DNA of 64,000 bases from Bordetella genomosp. 11 (lineage in GTDB: Bacteria; Pseudomonadota; Gammaproteobacteria; Burkholderiales; Burkholderiaceae_B). The notes beneath the pieces are model-generated. The model saw nothing but the letters and a program-made list of their open reading frames with translations. It made no database searches and had not been told where the DNA came from. How positions within the stretch are numbered: the first letter of the stretch is position 1; each line of letters opens with the position of its first letter. The position numbers were made by a program, and so were the translations under genes. Positions 10,966 through 20,707 of the stretch are shown piece by piece. The stretch spans positions 2,170,001-2,234,000 of the forward strand of contig NZ_NEVS01000004.1 in assembly GCF_002261215.1 (NCBI RefSeq), given 5' to 3'.

Positions 10966-12065
10966 CAGTTCGCCTCCACCTTCGCGCCGACCGGCGCACG
11001 ACGGTAGGCAGGCGCCGCCAGCAACTCGCCCGCGGCATCGAAGGCGTAGGTCTGGCCGGGATCGAAGTACAGGCGTATCGCTTCGCCCAGCGCGAAACGA
11101 TGGACGCCGGTCAATTGCGCCACCAGGTGTCCCGCCGCCGTGGCCGTATGCACGAAGGTATCGGATCCGGAAATCTCCGCCAACTTGACCGAGCCTTGCA
11201 CCGCCACGCATCCGGGCCGCTCATCCAGGTACAGCGCGCCGGCTCGCAGGCCGGCCGTGATATCGGCGCCGGCGGCGCCGGCGGGCAGCTCCCTGGGCAC
11301 GCGCAGGCCGTCTTCCAGCATGAATCCCAGGCTGTCGCGCCGCGCGCGTAACAGGTTCATCGGCGGGTCGCTGAACACGCGCGCCACGCGGATGGAGCGC
11401 GGGCGATGGAAGACCTCGGCGGTGGGCCCGTATTGCAGGAGTTCGCCCGCATCCAGCACCGCGGTATGGCCGCCCAGCAGCAAGGCTTCGCCAGGCTCGG
11501 TGGTGGCGTAGACGACAGTGGAGCGCCCTTCCTCGAACAGCTCGCCCAGTTCGTCGCGCAACTCTTCTCGCAGCTTGTAGTCCAGGTTGACCAGGGGCTC
11601 GTCCAGCAGGACGAGCGGCGCGTCCTTGACCAGCGCGCGCGCCAGCGCGATGCGCTGCTGCTGGCCGCCGGACAACTCGGCGGGATACCGGGCCAGCAGA
11701 TGTTCGATATGCAGGCGTCCGGCCATCGCCCTGACGCGTTCGCCCACGCCCTGCTCGCGGCGCAGCCGCAGCGGCGAGGCGATATTGTCGAAGACGGTCA
11801 TCGACGGATAGTTGATGAACTGCTGGTACACCATGGCGACGTTGCGCTCGCGCACGGGAACCCGCGTCACATCCACGCCGTCGACCCGCACGGCGCCCTG
11901 GCTGGGCCGGTCCAGGCCGGCCATGATGCGCATCAGCGATGTCTTGCCCGCCTGGGTCACGCCCAGCAGGACCGTCATGGCGCCGGGTTCCGGGGCCAGG
12001 CTCATCGGATGCAGCAGGACTTGTGATCCCGCCTGTAGTTGTATGCCTTCCAGCGTCAGCCGCAT
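10965..12065 (-). CDS. glpS: Glycerol ABC transporter ATPase GlpS
   Basis: First gene of the glp operon; 366-residue ABC ATPase with a C-terminal TOBE-like domain. It has a canonical signature (LSGGQ, 131-135) and Walker B (LVLLDEP), an unusual Walker A (GVTQAGKT, 35-42), and Thr189 where the H-loop histidine belongs (VYATTEPGEA). It therefore complements GlpT, which has a good H-loop but a poor signature. CAGGAG lies 5 bases before the ATG. No glpK, glpD or glpR gene is next to the operon, unlike in rhizobia. Confidence 0.9.
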
Positions 12066-12107
12066 CGCGTCTCCTGGCGAAAAGCTGCCTGTTAGCTTTC
12101 ATCTTGT

Positions 12108-12127
12108 TTTCTGCGTTTGTACAGAAA
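12108..12127. promoter_or_regulatory. Candidate operator upstream of glpS
   Basis: Inverted repeat TTTCTG-N8-CAGAAA, centred about 52 bases before the glpS ATG. An outer pair, CTTTC at 12096 and GAAAG at 12136, is almost concentric with it. The size fits a dimeric repressor, perhaps a DeoR-type GlpR encoded elsewhere, but no regulator is adjacent. Confidence 0.5.
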
Positions 12128-12158
12128 GCGCGGAAGAAAGACAACGGCGGCCTGCGTC

Positions 12159-12198
12159 GGCCGGCTGGAATTTATCTACGGTGCGCCGGTGCGGACTT
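12159..12198 (+). repeat. Imperfect direct repeat, copy 1
   Basis: The first 22 bases (12159-12180) match 13547-13568 at 20 positions, sharing GGCCGG, then GGAATTTAT, then TACG; the next 18 bases match at 11 positions, ending in ACTT. This copy lies between glpS and the PHB depolymerase gene. Confidence 0.6.
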
Positions 12199-12275
12199 GC
12201 GCGATGCCGGGACGCGGCGACGGCGGGGTGCCAGGATCGGACGCCGCATAGCCACCCGGCGGGCGGTCGCATGCG

Positions 12276-13373
12276 CTATTTGCGGTGGAGAATCCAGTCC
12301 ATCACGGTGCCCGTAATCCGCTGCAGTTGCTGGCTTTTGCGTACGTCATAGTTCGCGTCCGTATATCCCCACCAGTCCCAGCAGCCGCCGTAGTTCCCGG
12401 CGAAAGTCTTGGTCTGGGGATACAGGACGGCGACATGGAAAGCATCGGCCCAGCGATTGAAGCCGGCCAATCGGACAAAGTTATCGCCGACTGCCGTGTA
12501 GTTCTGGCTGCACCCGTGCAGGGCGACAAGCAGCCCGCAACGCTGGCCGTCCAGGCAGGAAGCCGGCGTGTACAAAAACGCCCAGTCCTCCATATAGGCC
12601 GAGCCGGCCGCACCGGAGACGGGAACCTGCTGAAGCTTGCCGATCGCCCCGGTCTGCACTACCCGACTCGAATCGATTTCGGGGTATAGATGCGTGAGCA
12701 TCAATTTCGCGCCATCGAACTTGCAGTGCCCGATATAAGGCGGCGCGGATGTCTTGCAGTCATCCTTCGAATAGGGTTGTCCCCGGACTGGCGCGGGTGG
12801 CAGATCGGTCGGGAACGTATGCCCGAAATCGCGGCGGTTATCGTCGATAATGGTCAAGTTCGCCAGCCCGGCCTGCTGCTTGAGCGCGGTGTAATACGCC
12901 ATGCCCGCTTCCGCCACGGGCGGTTTCACGATCGCATCAGCCGTACCGTGCAGCAGGTAAACGATGCCGTTGCTCAGCTCGGTCAAGGGACCGACCTCGC
13001 CGTTGTTGGAGCGCCGTATCGTGGTTTGAACGAAGCGCTTGACGTCCGCCTGCGATGGCGCGCCCTCCATGCAACGCTCGATCATGTTGGTCACACTGCC
13101 CTCGGCGCACTGGTAGGGGCCGCCCGCCAGTATCCCCGCCCGCCGGAACATTTCCGGGAAAGCGATTTGCGCCTGGACCGCCATATAGGCGCCGGACGAG
13201 AAGCCCGCCACGGCAATGCGCGAGGTGTCCACGTTGATCGGCGCGGGCGCCGATGCAGCGGCGTCACGCGGCCCGGCGGCTGGCTGGCCCCATGCGACAT
13301 TCGAATACGAGCACGGTAGCAGCAGGCTGACGGCCAGAAACAACACGCCGAGCCCGTAGGTCGCGGTTTTCAT
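12276..13373 (-). CDS. Secreted poly(3-hydroxybutyrate) depolymerase, type-2 catalytic domain
   Basis: Serine hydrolase of 365 residues that should cut extracellular PHB or related esters. A Sec signal peptide covers about residues 1-30. The lipase box GFSSG (57-61, nucleophile Ser59) comes first and the oxyanion motif LHGCSQNY lies near the C-terminus; this reversed order (Ser, Asp, His, oxyanion) marks the type-2 short-chain PHA depolymerase domain. Asp is likely in HGTADAIVKP and His in DFGHTFP. There is no linker or substrate-binding domain after the catalytic domain, so it may prefer soluble or amorphous polymer. It stands alone and is divergent from the MocR gene. Confidence 0.85.
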   Translation of the reverse strand: MKTATYGLGVLFLAVSLLLPCSYSNVAWGQPAAGPRDAAASAPAPINVDTSRIAVAGFSSGAYMAVQAQIAFPEMFRRAGILAGGPYQCAEGSVTNMIERCMEGAPSQADVKRFVQTTIRRSNNGEVGPLTELSNGIVYLLHGTADAIVKPPVAEAGMAYYTALKQQAGLANLTIIDDNRRDFGHTFPTDLPPAPVRGQPYSKDDCKTSAPPYIGHCKFDGAKLMLTHLYPEIDSSRVVQTGAIGKLQQVPVSGAAGSAYMEDWAFLYTPASCLDGQRCGLLVALHGCSQNYTAVGDNFVRLAGFNRWADAFHVAVLYPQTKTFAGNYGGCWDWWGYTDANYDVRKSQQLQRITGTVMDWILHRK

Positions 13374-13546
13374 TGGACTTTCACCTTGAAGAAAATCTAT
13401 GTCCTGTATGCCCGGACTGCCGCCACGGGTAGTCCGGCCGGTGAATGAGCAGACGCTACATCATTTCGACGAAGGCATAGTCTATGCCGCTGCGGGTGGC
13501 GGCCGATACGTTTTCATTCACCGATACACAAGGTTTCGGTCCCCTG

Positions 13547-13586
13547 GGCCGGCCGGAATTTATGTACGATCGGCGGACGCGAACTT
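13547..13586 (+). repeat. Imperfect direct repeat, copy 2
   Basis: Second copy of the sequence at 12159-12198, about 60 bases before the MocR-type regulator. The two copies have the same orientation and bracket the PHB depolymerase gene. MocR proteins bind direct repeats, so these may be its sites; equally they may mark an old duplication. Confidence 0.6.
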
Positions 13587-13643
13587 CCCGGGCCGTCGGG
13601 CTCCCGAAGCATTCGGACTGCCGATAACAACCTGATCGAGACG

Positions 13644-15059
13644 ATGGAGACCCCCGACAATTTTCAAATCGCCATCGACAGGCAGGCGCGCATGCCGCTG
13701 GCCGGACAGATCCACCACGCCATCGGCCAGGCCATCCGCGATGGCCGATTGGCGCCCGGTGCGCGCCTGCCTTCCTGGCGGGATCTCGCTTCACAGCTGG
13801 GCGTCGCGCGCGGCACCGTGCGCGCGGCCTATGAGCGGCTGATCGACGAACAATTGCTGGTTCCCGCGGGCGCGGCCGGCACCTTCGTTTCACGCCATGG
13901 CATACCCGCACCGCCGCCGCCTCCGCCTGGCGACACGGCGCCCGTGCCGGATCTGATCCAGCGGTTCTCGGCCCGGCCCCTGACGTTCCAGATGGGCGTT
14001 CCGGGTCAGGACACATTTCCGGTGGCTGTCTGGTCGCGCCTGTTCGCCCAGGCCGCGCGCGAGATGGCATCGGGCCCGATGGGCTATCCCGATCCCCGGG
14101 GCGAAGCGCGCCTGCGCGAACAGATCGCTGCCTATCTCGCGCTGACGCGCGGCGTGTCGTGTTCGCCGGCGCAGGTTCTGATCACTGCCGGCTACAGTGG
14201 CGCGCTCAACCTGGTCATCCGCGCGCTCGGCCTGGAAGGCCGGACCGCCTGGATGGAAGACCCGGGCTTTCCTCTGACGCGGCGGGCGCTGACGCTGGCC
14301 GGCATGCGGCTGGCCCATGTGCCGGTCGATGCGCAAGGCCTGGACGTCGAGGCGGGCCTGCGCAGCGCGCCGGACGCCGCCCTGGCGGTCGTCACCCCCG
14401 GCCAGCAGGCGCCGCTGGGCGTCACCATGGCGCCGGCGCGCCGGCGCGCCCTGCTGGATTGGGCCGCGCGGCAAGGCGCGTGGGTGGTCGAAGACGATTT
14501 CCTCAGCGAACTGCAGCTGCGCGGCCGCGCCGCGCCAGCGCTGGCGGCACTGGACGGCGCCGGCCGCGTCCTGCATATCGGTACGTTCAGCAAGACGCTC
14601 AGCCCGGTACTGCGGCTGGGGTTCATCGTCGTCCCCACCGAAAAGGCCCGGCATTTCACCGAAGTGGCCGCCTGCCTGGCGCCGGCCCCGGCCTCGGCGC
14701 CGCAGCTCGCGCTGGCCGAATTTATCGGCCAGGGCCACTACCTGCGGCATCTGCGCCGCATGAAGCGGCTCTATGCCGCCCGCCGCGACGCCTTGAGTGC
14801 CTGCCTGGCGCGCTTGCCGCTGGACGCGACCGCCGCCATGGCCGGCCTGGCCGTGCGGCTGGCGCTGCCGGACGGCACCGACGACATGGAGATCGCCCGG
14901 CGCGCGCTGGACCACGGCCTGGCGCCAGGCGCGCTATCCAACTGGTATGTGTCGCTACCGCCCCGGCCAGGACTGATGCTTGCCGTCAGCAACGTCGCCG
15001 AAGCCACCCTGGAAACCGACTGCCGCACGCTGCTGCGATTGATCGATGAAGCGCGCTGA
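13644..15059 (+). CDS. MocR/PdxR-type GntR regulator with aminotransferase domain
   Basis: 471-residue regulator with an N-terminal GntR winged HTH (LPSWRDLASQLGVARGTVRA, about 47-66) joined by a proline-rich linker (PAPPPPPPGD, 91-100) to a fold-type-I aminotransferase domain. The PLP lysine is in GTFSKTLSPVLRLGF and the aspartate pair in VVEDDFLSEL. Family members usually sense PLP or an amine and control a neighbouring gene. The divergent neighbour is the PHB depolymerase; no pyridoxal synthase (pdxST) is near. The effector is unknown. Confidence 0.9.
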   Translation: METPDNFQIAIDRQARMPLAGQIHHAIGQAIRDGRLAPGARLPSWRDLASQLGVARGTVRAAYERLIDEQLLVPAGAAGTFVSRHGIPAPPPPPPGDTAPVPDLIQRFSARPLTFQMGVPGQDTFPVAVWSRLFAQAAREMASGPMGYPDPRGEARLREQIAAYLALTRGVSCSPAQVLITAGYSGALNLVIRALGLEGRTAWMEDPGFPLTRRALTLAGMRLAHVPVDAQGLDVEAGLRSAPDAALAVVTPGQQAPLGVTMAPARRRALLDWAARQGAWVVEDDFLSELQLRGRAAPALAALDGAGRVLHIGTFSKTLSPVLRLGFIVVPTEKARHFTEVAACLAPAPASAPQLALAEFIGQGHYLRHLRRMKRLYAARRDALSACLARLPLDATAAMAGLAVRLALPDGTDDMEIARRALDHGLAPGALSNWYVSLPPRPGLMLAVSNVAEATLETDCRTLLRLIDEAR

Positions 15060-15198
15060 TCCAGGGGCGAAGCCCGGCGATGGACGAAGCCTGCTTGCCC
15101 GGCCCCGGCCCCGGCGCGCTGCGCGGCAAGGACCGCGCCGGGGACGCTCCACTCGCACGCCGCGCATCCCACCGCGGCGCGCGGCGTCGTGCCCCGCG

Positions 15199-16155
15199 TC
15201 AATCCACCTCCGCCCCCGACGACTTCACCGCGGCACCCCATTTGGCGATCTCGCCCTGGATGAAGGTCCCGGTCTGGGCCGGGGTCATCGCCATCGGTTC
15301 GGCGCCGCGCTCGCGCAGATAACCTTGCATGGCCGGCGAGCTCAGGATGGCGCCGATGCGCTGGCTGAGGAAGTCCACGATGGGAGCCGGCGTGTCCTTG
15401 GGCGCCAGGACCGCCGCCCAGCCGATGGCCTCGAAACCCGGATAGCCGGATTCCGCGATCGTCGGCACGTTCGGCAGCTGCGGCAAGCGCTTGGCCGTCG
15501 TAACGGCCAGTGCGATCGCCTTGCCGCTTTGTACATGCGGCAGCCCGGCGGTGACCGAATCCACCATCAGCGGCACCTGATTGCCCAGGAAGTCCGCCTG
15601 CGCGGGCCCGCTGCCCTTGTACGGGATGTGGCGGATGTCGATCCCCGCCGCCGATTTGAACATTTCGGCCGACAAATGCTGGGTGCCGCCGATGCCGGCG
15701 CTGGCGTAGGCCAGCTCACCGGGATGTGCCTTGGCCCGCTCCACCAGTTGGCGCATCGTCTTGATGCCCGATTGCGGATTGGACAGGAACATCAACGGTA
15801 CCGAGAACACCCCCGTCACCGGCGCGAAATCCTTGCTCAGGCTGTAGTCCAGCTTCTTGTATAGCGTCTGGTTGACCGCTGCCGCGCTGCCGGCGATGAC
15901 CAGGGTGTAGCCATCGGCGGGCGCGCGCGCGGCCTGGGCCATGCCGATATTGCTGCCGGCGCCCGCCCGGTTGTCGACGATGATGGACTGCTTCAGTTCC
16001 GCGCCCAGCTTTTCCGCCAGGGCGCGGGCGAAGATGTCGGTCGCCTGTCCGGGCGGAAACGGCACGATCATGCGGATGGCATGATCGGGATACTGCGCGT
16101 GGGCGGCCAACGCGGCCGTGGCCAGCGTGGCGCCGGCGATCAAGTGCTTGAACAT
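15199..16155 (-). CDS. Bug-family (TctC) periplasmic binding protein
   Basis: Secreted solute-binding protein of 318 residues from the Bug/TctC family, very expanded in Bordetella and relatives. Signal peptide [20 protein letters not shown] is followed by [20 protein letters not shown], the family's start of the mature protein. Start chosen at 16155 because AGGAGGGG precedes it and the signal peptide begins there. Members bind small acids, amides or nicotinate for tripartite transporters or two-component sensing. No TctA or TctB gene is close, so it is an orphan. Confidence 0.93.
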   Translation of the reverse strand: MFKHLIAGATLATAALAAHAQYPDHAIRMIVPFPPGQATDIFARALAEKLGAELKQSIIVDNRAGAGSNIGMAQAARAPADGYTLVIAGSAAAVNQTLYKKLDYSLSKDFAPVTGVFSVPLMFLSNPQSGIKTMRQLVERAKAHPGELAYASAGIGGTQHLSAEMFKSAAGIDIRHIPYKGSGPAQADFLGNQVPLMVDSVTAGLPHVQSGKAIALAVTTAKRLPQLPNVPTIAESGYPGFEAIGWAAVLAPKDTPAPIVDFLSQRIGAILSSPAMQGYLRERGAEPMAMTPAQTGTFIQGEIAKWGAAVKSSGAEVD

Positions 16156-16315
16156 GGAAATCCCCTCCTGTGTATCGGCTCTTGGAGGTCGCATTATGGC
16201 CGATCGCACACGCCCGCCCCGACGGACGGCAGCCGCCGCACTGCGCGCGTCGAGCCGCGCGCGATGCGCGATGCCCGTGACGGTGCGGCCGGCGATCGGA
16301 CCGAACCGCGCCGGA

Positions 16316-16873
16316 TCAACGCGCCGCGGGAACGTAGGGCGGATCGCGATGCAGCGGCGTGGCGGAATAGGAAGGAGGTTTACCCGCGGGACCGCACAAT
16401 CGGGTCGTGAACGGGGCCACGAACACGCGGACGCCCAGCGTCAGCGTGATAAAGGCCGGCGACACGCAATTGCCGGGCTGCTTGGGATCGCCGTACACGT
16501 CGCCGGACACCCAGCGTACTTCGCTGGTCAATTCCGCTCCGACGGGTATGGCGACTTGCGGCATGACGGGGCCCGGATGCATGCCGATGGACGACTGCGC
16601 GGCAACCCGCAGCGGCTTGTTCGCGCCGTCCAGGAAACCCACTTCCGGACGCATCGGAACCGTGCAGGTGTTCGGCCCCAGATTGCGCAGCACGACCAGC
16701 GTACCGGAATGCGAAGTACCGTCGAACTGCCCGCCTTCCCTGTCCGCGGCGAAGGATAGCTGGGCCGGGTCGCAGGTGGGCTCGGCCGCTCGCGCGGCAG
16801 CCGTCGCCAAGGTGGCGCATAGCACCAGGCAAGACGCCGCAAGGCCTTTACGAAACGAAGATGCCGGTTTCAT
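16316..16873 (-). CDS. Secreted DUF4232-like protein
   Basis: A 185-residue exported protein with a signal peptide ([21 protein letters not shown], trimmed near AARA-AEP) and a beta-rich mature domain with [16 protein letters not shown] and [15 protein letters not shown], resembling DUF4232. Four cysteines in the mature part could make two disulfides. Function unknown. It stands alone; flanking gaps of 160 and 179 bases show no clear signal. Start chosen at the Met just before the signal sequence. Confidence 0.7.
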   Translation of the reverse strand: MKPASSFRKGLAASCLVLCATLATAAARAAEPTCDPAQLSFAADREGGQFDGTSHSGTLVVLRNLGPNTCTVPMRPEVGFLDGANKPLRVAAQSSIGMHPGPVMPQVAIPVGAELTSEVRWVSGDVYGDPKQPGNCVSPAFITLTLGVRVFVAPFTTRLCGPAGKPPSYSATPLHRDPPYVPAAR

Positions 16874-17052
16874 GGGTCGATGGCTCCATGCCGCGGTTCG
16901 CGGACGCGTGATCAACCGGCATTATGCCTACGGGCGCGCGGCGGCCGCCGCCAGGATACGTTCTGTTTTCGGAAATTACACGTATCGCCTGGCGCGCAAC
17001 GCCAGACGCACCGATGCGCGGGGATGGCGCCGCAGCCGCGACCCCTGACGGC

Positions 17053-18498
17053 CTACTCGCCGGCCGCGCCGGCCAGCGCTGTCCGGCGCGCACGGCGGCG
17101 CCACTCATAGGCCATCGTGGCCAGTACCAGCACACCCACCACGATGAATTCCATGGTAAGGACGCCGCTGGCCCCACGCAGATAATTCCCTTGCGGCCCG
17201 GCCAGGAAATGCGTCAACACAGAACCCGAAATGGCCGGTCCCAGGCCCAGCGCGCTTTGCTGCACGGTCGACAACGTGGCACTGCCCGCCCCCGCATGCT
17301 CGGACGGGACCTCCGACAAACCGATGCGGAAGAAGCATCCGACGATGAAAGCCTGGCCGAAACCGATGGGTATCGTCGCGGCCATCAGGTTGATGACGGT
17401 GGGTTCCGGCCACACCGCGCGCAACGTAAACATGAGCGCCAGGACGCCGGCCATCTGCACCAGGCAGCCGAAGATCAGCACCGGGGCCTTATCGAAGCGC
17501 GAGACCGCGCGACTGGTCATCAGCGAGCCGACGAAATACGCGGTTCCCATGGCGATGAAGGTATTGCCCGACGACAATGGCGACATGCCCGCGCCCGCCT
17601 GCAGCGTCAGCGCCATCGCGAACATGAAGCCGCTCCAGCTCGAGAAAAACAGCACGGCGATATAAACGCCGAACCGTACGCTGGACAGGCGCAACAAGGA
17701 AGGCGGCAACAAGGGGAAAGCCTTGCGGCGCTCTTGCCGCAATTCGGTAATCCAGAGCGCATACAGCAGGAAAGGCACCGCGGCCAGCATCGCCAGGCAC
17801 TGCCAGGGCCAATGCAGTACCGGCCCCAGCGCCACGGGTATCAGCAGGCAAAGGATGAGCACCGCCAGCAGCCCGGTTCCCGGCCAGTCGATGCGGGCAG
17901 GATGCGAGGACCGCGTTTCGGGCAGCCAGCGGCCGGTATAGGCCATCACCAGCAGCCCTATCGGCAGGTTTATCAGGAACACGCTGCGCCAGCCCAGGCC
18001 GCCCAGATCCAGCGACACCAGCAGGCCGCCCAGCACCTGGCCCACCACGAAGGCCAGCCCGCCTATCGCCCCATATAGACCCAGGGCCCGCGAGTGCTCC
18101 GGGCCGCGCAGGCTGACGTGGATGGTTGCGAGGATCTGCGGCACCGCAAGCGCCGCGGCCACCCCCTGCAGCGCCCGTGCGGCCAGCAGCACCCACACCT
18201 GTCCCGCCAATCCGCACAGCAGCGAAGCCACCGTGAACAGCATCACGCCCCACCAGAACACACGCCGGCGGCCATAGTTATCGCCCAGGCGGCCGCCCAT
18301 CGCCAGGCAGACCGCGAAAGCGACGCCATAAACGGCGACGATCAGCTCAAGTTCCATCTCGCTGGCATGCAGCGACCGCGCCATCGCGTCCAGCGCGACA
18401 TTGACGATGGAAAAATCGATCATGGGCAGCAATTGGCCCGCCAGCAACAGGTACAGGCCCGCCCGGCCAAGCCGTGCGTGGGAAGTGGAAGCGGTCAT
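17053..18498 (-). CDS. MFS drug/proton antiporter, DHA2 (14-helix) family
   Basis: Inner-membrane exporter of 481 residues with about 14 hydrophobic helices, as in the EmrB/QacA (DHA2) family. Motif A appears as GGRLGDNYGRRR (loop 2-3) and the antiporter motif C region as GAIGGLAFVVGQVLGGLL. It probably exports hydrophobic compounds using the proton gradient. Start set at MTASTSHARL, since residues before it are basic and unlike the family. It is alone; the gene for a partner membrane-fusion protein is not near. Confidence 0.88.
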   Translation of the reverse strand: MTASTSHARLGRAGLYLLLAGQLLPMIDFSIVNVALDAMARSLHASEMELELIVAVYGVAFAVCLAMGGRLGDNYGRRRVFWWGVMLFTVASLLCGLAGQVWVLLAARALQGVAAALAVPQILATIHVSLRGPEHSRALGLYGAIGGLAFVVGQVLGGLLVSLDLGGLGWRSVFLINLPIGLLVMAYTGRWLPETRSSHPARIDWPGTGLLAVLILCLLIPVALGPVLHWPWQCLAMLAAVPFLLYALWITELRQERRKAFPLLPPSLLRLSSVRFGVYIAVLFFSSWSGFMFAMALTLQAGAGMSPLSSGNTFIAMGTAYFVGSLMTSRAVSRFDKAPVLIFGCLVQMAGVLALMFTLRAVWPEPTVINLMAATIPIGFGQAFIVGCFFRIGLSEVPSEHAGAGSATLSTVQQSALGLGPAISGSVLTHFLAGPQGNYLRGASGVLTMEFIVVGVLVLATMAYEWRRRARRTALAGAAGE

Positions 18499-18599
18499 TA
18501 GACGGTCGACACGACGGATCGGACAGCGCACCGGCGCGCCGCCTTGCCGTGAAAGATGCAAGGCCGGAAGTATATTTTGCGGTGCAGTAAGGGCACGCC

Positions 18600-18758
18600 A
18601 TGCCCCTGCTGGGGACAGGGTCGCGCATCGCTGTCAGCGGAATGTCAGGTGCATATCGGGCCTTCCGCACGCATCCGCGCACCGGTACCGCGCGCGCCGG
18701 ATGCGGCGGAACCTTCATGGCGAGGACCGTACTCAGGGACCTCGCTCGTTCACCCTAG
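18600..18758 (+). CDS. Possible 52-residue leader peptide
   Basis: An ATG with AAGGGC a few bases upstream opens a 52-codon frame (MPLLGTGSRIAVSGM...) whose TAG stop overlaps the AGGAG ribosome site of the next small gene. A TATATT box at 18571-18576 could be its -10. The peptide is Arg- and Gly-rich and matches nothing I know. Coding is uncertain; the overlap of its stop with the next ribosome site is the main reason to list it. Confidence 0.25.
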   Translation: MPLLGTGSRIAVSGMSGAYRAFRTHPRTGTARAGCGGTFMARTVLRDLARSP

Positions 18759-18768
18759 GAGTTTTCCC

Positions 18769-19011
18769 GTGACCCTATCCCTTACCGCACAGACCCCCCT
18801 CAATGCGCAAACCCTGCCGGCGCAGCAGGAACCCCTGCACCCTCCGATTGCCCAGGACGGAATCATGGACTGGATGCCATCCTCCGCCGCCGGGATCGTC
18901 GCTTACCTACTGACCAAGGTCGCCACGTCCGACGTGGCCCAGGTCGGCGACCTCATGATCAACGGGCGCGACAACGCCATCCTGGCGCAGCGCCCGCCCG
19001 CAGAAGCCTGA
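18769..19011 (+). CDS. Small conserved-looking hypothetical protein
   Basis: An 80-residue protein starting at GTG, with AGGAG 7 bases before it. It begins with a Thr/Gln/Pro-rich stretch and continues MDWMPSSAAGIVAYLLTKVA, a possible amphipathic or weakly hydrophobic helix, then a polar tail. I do not recognise it. It is upstream of tag in the same direction with 71 bases between, so the two may share a transcript. No signal peptide or known motif. Confidence 0.55.
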   Translation: MTLSLTAQTPLNAQTLPAQQEPLHPPIAQDGIMDWMPSSAAGIVAYLLTKVATSDVAQVGDLMINGRDNAILAQRPPAEA

Positions 19012-19082
19012 TCGTCTCTCGCGTCGGGCAGGTTCGGACGGCCACCACTACAATGCCGCAATTCGGTTACCGGACCTGCCCC

Positions 19083-19658
19083 ATGACCACCACCCGACGG
19101 CACCGCTGCGCCTGGGCCGAAGACGATCCGCTGATGCGCGACTACCACGACAAAGAATGGGGCGTGCCGCAACGCGACAGCCGCATGCTCTGGGAAATGC
19201 TGATGCTCGAAGGCTTCCAGGCCGGCCTGTCGTGGATCACCGTGCTGCGCAAGCGCGACGCCTTCCGCGAGGCGTTCGCCGGCTTCGAACCTGCCATCGT
19301 CGCGCGCTACGACGAGCGCGATATCGAACGGCTCATGGGCAACCCGGGCATCATCCGGGCCCGCGCGAAGATCCAGGCCACCATCGGCGGCGCGCGCATC
19401 TATCTGGACATGCAGGACAAGGGCCTGAGCTTCAGCGACTTCTGCTGGTCCTTCACCGATGGCCAACCCATCCTGAACGACGGCAAGACCTGGGTTGCCA
19501 CCTCGCCGCTTTCCGAACGGATCTCCAGGGAACTGAAGCAACGCGGCTTCAAGTTCGTCGGGCCGACCATCGTCTATGCATGGATGCAGGCCGTGGGAAT
19601 CGTCAACGATCACGCCATCGATTGCTTCCGGCGTTCGCCGGGAGCGCGATCGCGCTAG
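19083..19658 (+). CDS. tag: DNA-3-methyladenine glycosylase I
   Basis: Base-excision repair enzyme that removes 3-methyladenine from alkylated DNA; 191 residues, the usual length. The zinc site known from E. coli Tag is intact: Cys9 (RCAW), His22 (DYHDKEWG), and the C-terminal His/Cys pair in VNDHAIDCF. The helix-hairpin-helix-like core reads MLEGFQAGLSWITVLRKRDA. Start placed at the ATG of MTTTRRHRCAW rather than a Met 10 codons earlier, because the family begins close to the first zinc Cys. Confidence 0.95.
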   Translation: MTTTRRHRCAWAEDDPLMRDYHDKEWGVPQRDSRMLWEMLMLEGFQAGLSWITVLRKRDAFREAFAGFEPAIVARYDERDIERLMGNPGIIRARAKIQATIGGARIYLDMQDKGLSFSDFCWSFTDGQPILNDGKTWVATSPLSERISRELKQRGFKFVGPTIVYAWMQAVGIVNDHAIDCFRRSPGARSR

Positions 19659-19685
19659 CCCGGCTGTCGCCTGCGCGCCGAACGA

Positions 19686-19707
19686 GGCGCGCCCTCAAGG
19701 GCGCGCC
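19686..19707. terminator. Bidirectional terminator between tag and hydrolase
   Basis: GGCGCGCCC-TCAA-GGGCGCGCC: a perfect 9 bp GC stem with a stable 4-base loop, midway between two convergent stop codons. No T-run follows on either side. Confidence 0.65.
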
Positions 19708-19714
19708 CGCTTCA

Positions 19715-20539
19715 TCACCCCTGGATGAAGGCAAGCAGGTCCGCGTTGATCACATCGGCATGCGTGGTGCACATGCCATGCGGATAGCCCTTGTAGACTT
19801 TCAGCGTACCGTGCTTGACCAGCTTGGCGGACAGCAGCGCCGAATCCGCGATGGGCACGATCTGGTCGTCATCGCCGTGCATGATCAGGACGGGCACATC
19901 GATCTGCTTGAGGTCCTCGGTGAAATCGGTTTCCGAAAAAGCCTTGATGCAGTCGAAGTGGGCGTTGGCGGCGCCCATCATGCCCTGGCGCCACCAGTTG
20001 CGGATCACCCCTTCAGAGACCTTGGCGCCCTCGCGGTTGAACCCATAGAACGGCCCGCTCGGCACATCCAGGAAAAACTGCGCGCGATTCGCCGCCAGCG
20101 CCGCGCGAAAGCCGTCGAAGACTTCCAGCGGCAGGCCGCCGGGGTTCTTCTCGCTTTTGACCATGACGGGCGGCACCGCGCCTATCAGTACCGCCTTGGC
20201 CACCCGCCCCTTCCCATGGCGGGCCACGTAGCGGGTCACTTCGCCGCCACCGGTGGAGTGACCGATGTGCACGGCATCGCGCAGGTCCAGCGCGGCGGCC
20301 AACTCGGCGACGTCGGCGGCATATGTGTCCATCTCGTGGCCGGTCGCGGTTTGCGACGAACGGCCATGGCCGCGACGGTCGTGGGCGATCACACGATAGC
20401 CCTTGTGCAGAAAGAACAGCATCTGGGCGTCCCAATCGTCCGCGCTCAGCGGCCAACCATGATGGAAAACGATGGGCTGTCCCGTCCCCCAATCCTTGTA
20501 GAAAATTTCGGTGCCGTCTTTCGTCTTGATTTTGCTCAT
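19715..20539 (-). CDS. Alpha/beta hydrolase, non-heme chloroperoxidase/arylesterase type
   Basis: Cytoplasmic alpha/beta hydrolase of 274 residues. The nucleophile elbow is GHSTGG, the acid is probably the Asp in [10 protein letters not shown], and the histidine is in GYPHGMC. The N-terminal [15 protein letters not shown] and [11 protein letters not shown] motifs are hallmarks of the cofactor-free haloperoxidase / aryl esterase family. These enzymes hydrolyse small esters or lactones and can make peracids. No signal peptide. It stands alone; natural substrate unknown. Confidence 0.9.
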   Translation of the reverse strand: MSKIKTKDGTEIFYKDWGTGQPIVFHHGWPLSADDWDAQMLFFLHKGYRVIAHDRRGHGRSSQTATGHEMDTYAADVAELAAALDLRDAVHIGHSTGGGEVTRYVARHGKGRVAKAVLIGAVPPVMVKSEKNPGGLPLEVFDGFRAALAANRAQFFLDVPSGPFYGFNREGAKVSEGVIRNWWRQGMMGAANAHFDCIKAFSETDFTEDLKQIDVPVLIMHGDDDQIVPIADSALLSAKLVKHGTLKVYKGYPHGMCTTHADVINADLLAFIQG

Positions 20540-20707
20540 GGCGCATCCTTTCGAAGAGTCAGGTCAAAATGCCGCAGCGTGGGCAAGCCGGCCCCGCTGA
20601 CCGGCGCTTGAAGGGTATACCGCGAACGCGCCGAGCGTCTATCGCCGAACGGTGACGTCAATCATCGGGATAGCGCCGGGCGATCGGGTGGCGCCGCCGC
20701 GCCGGCG

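Noticed and set aside
13399..13635. 78-codon frame between the PHB depolymerase and MocR genes
   Set aside because: No ribosome site or motif, and it spans the regulatory repeat; more likely non-coding.
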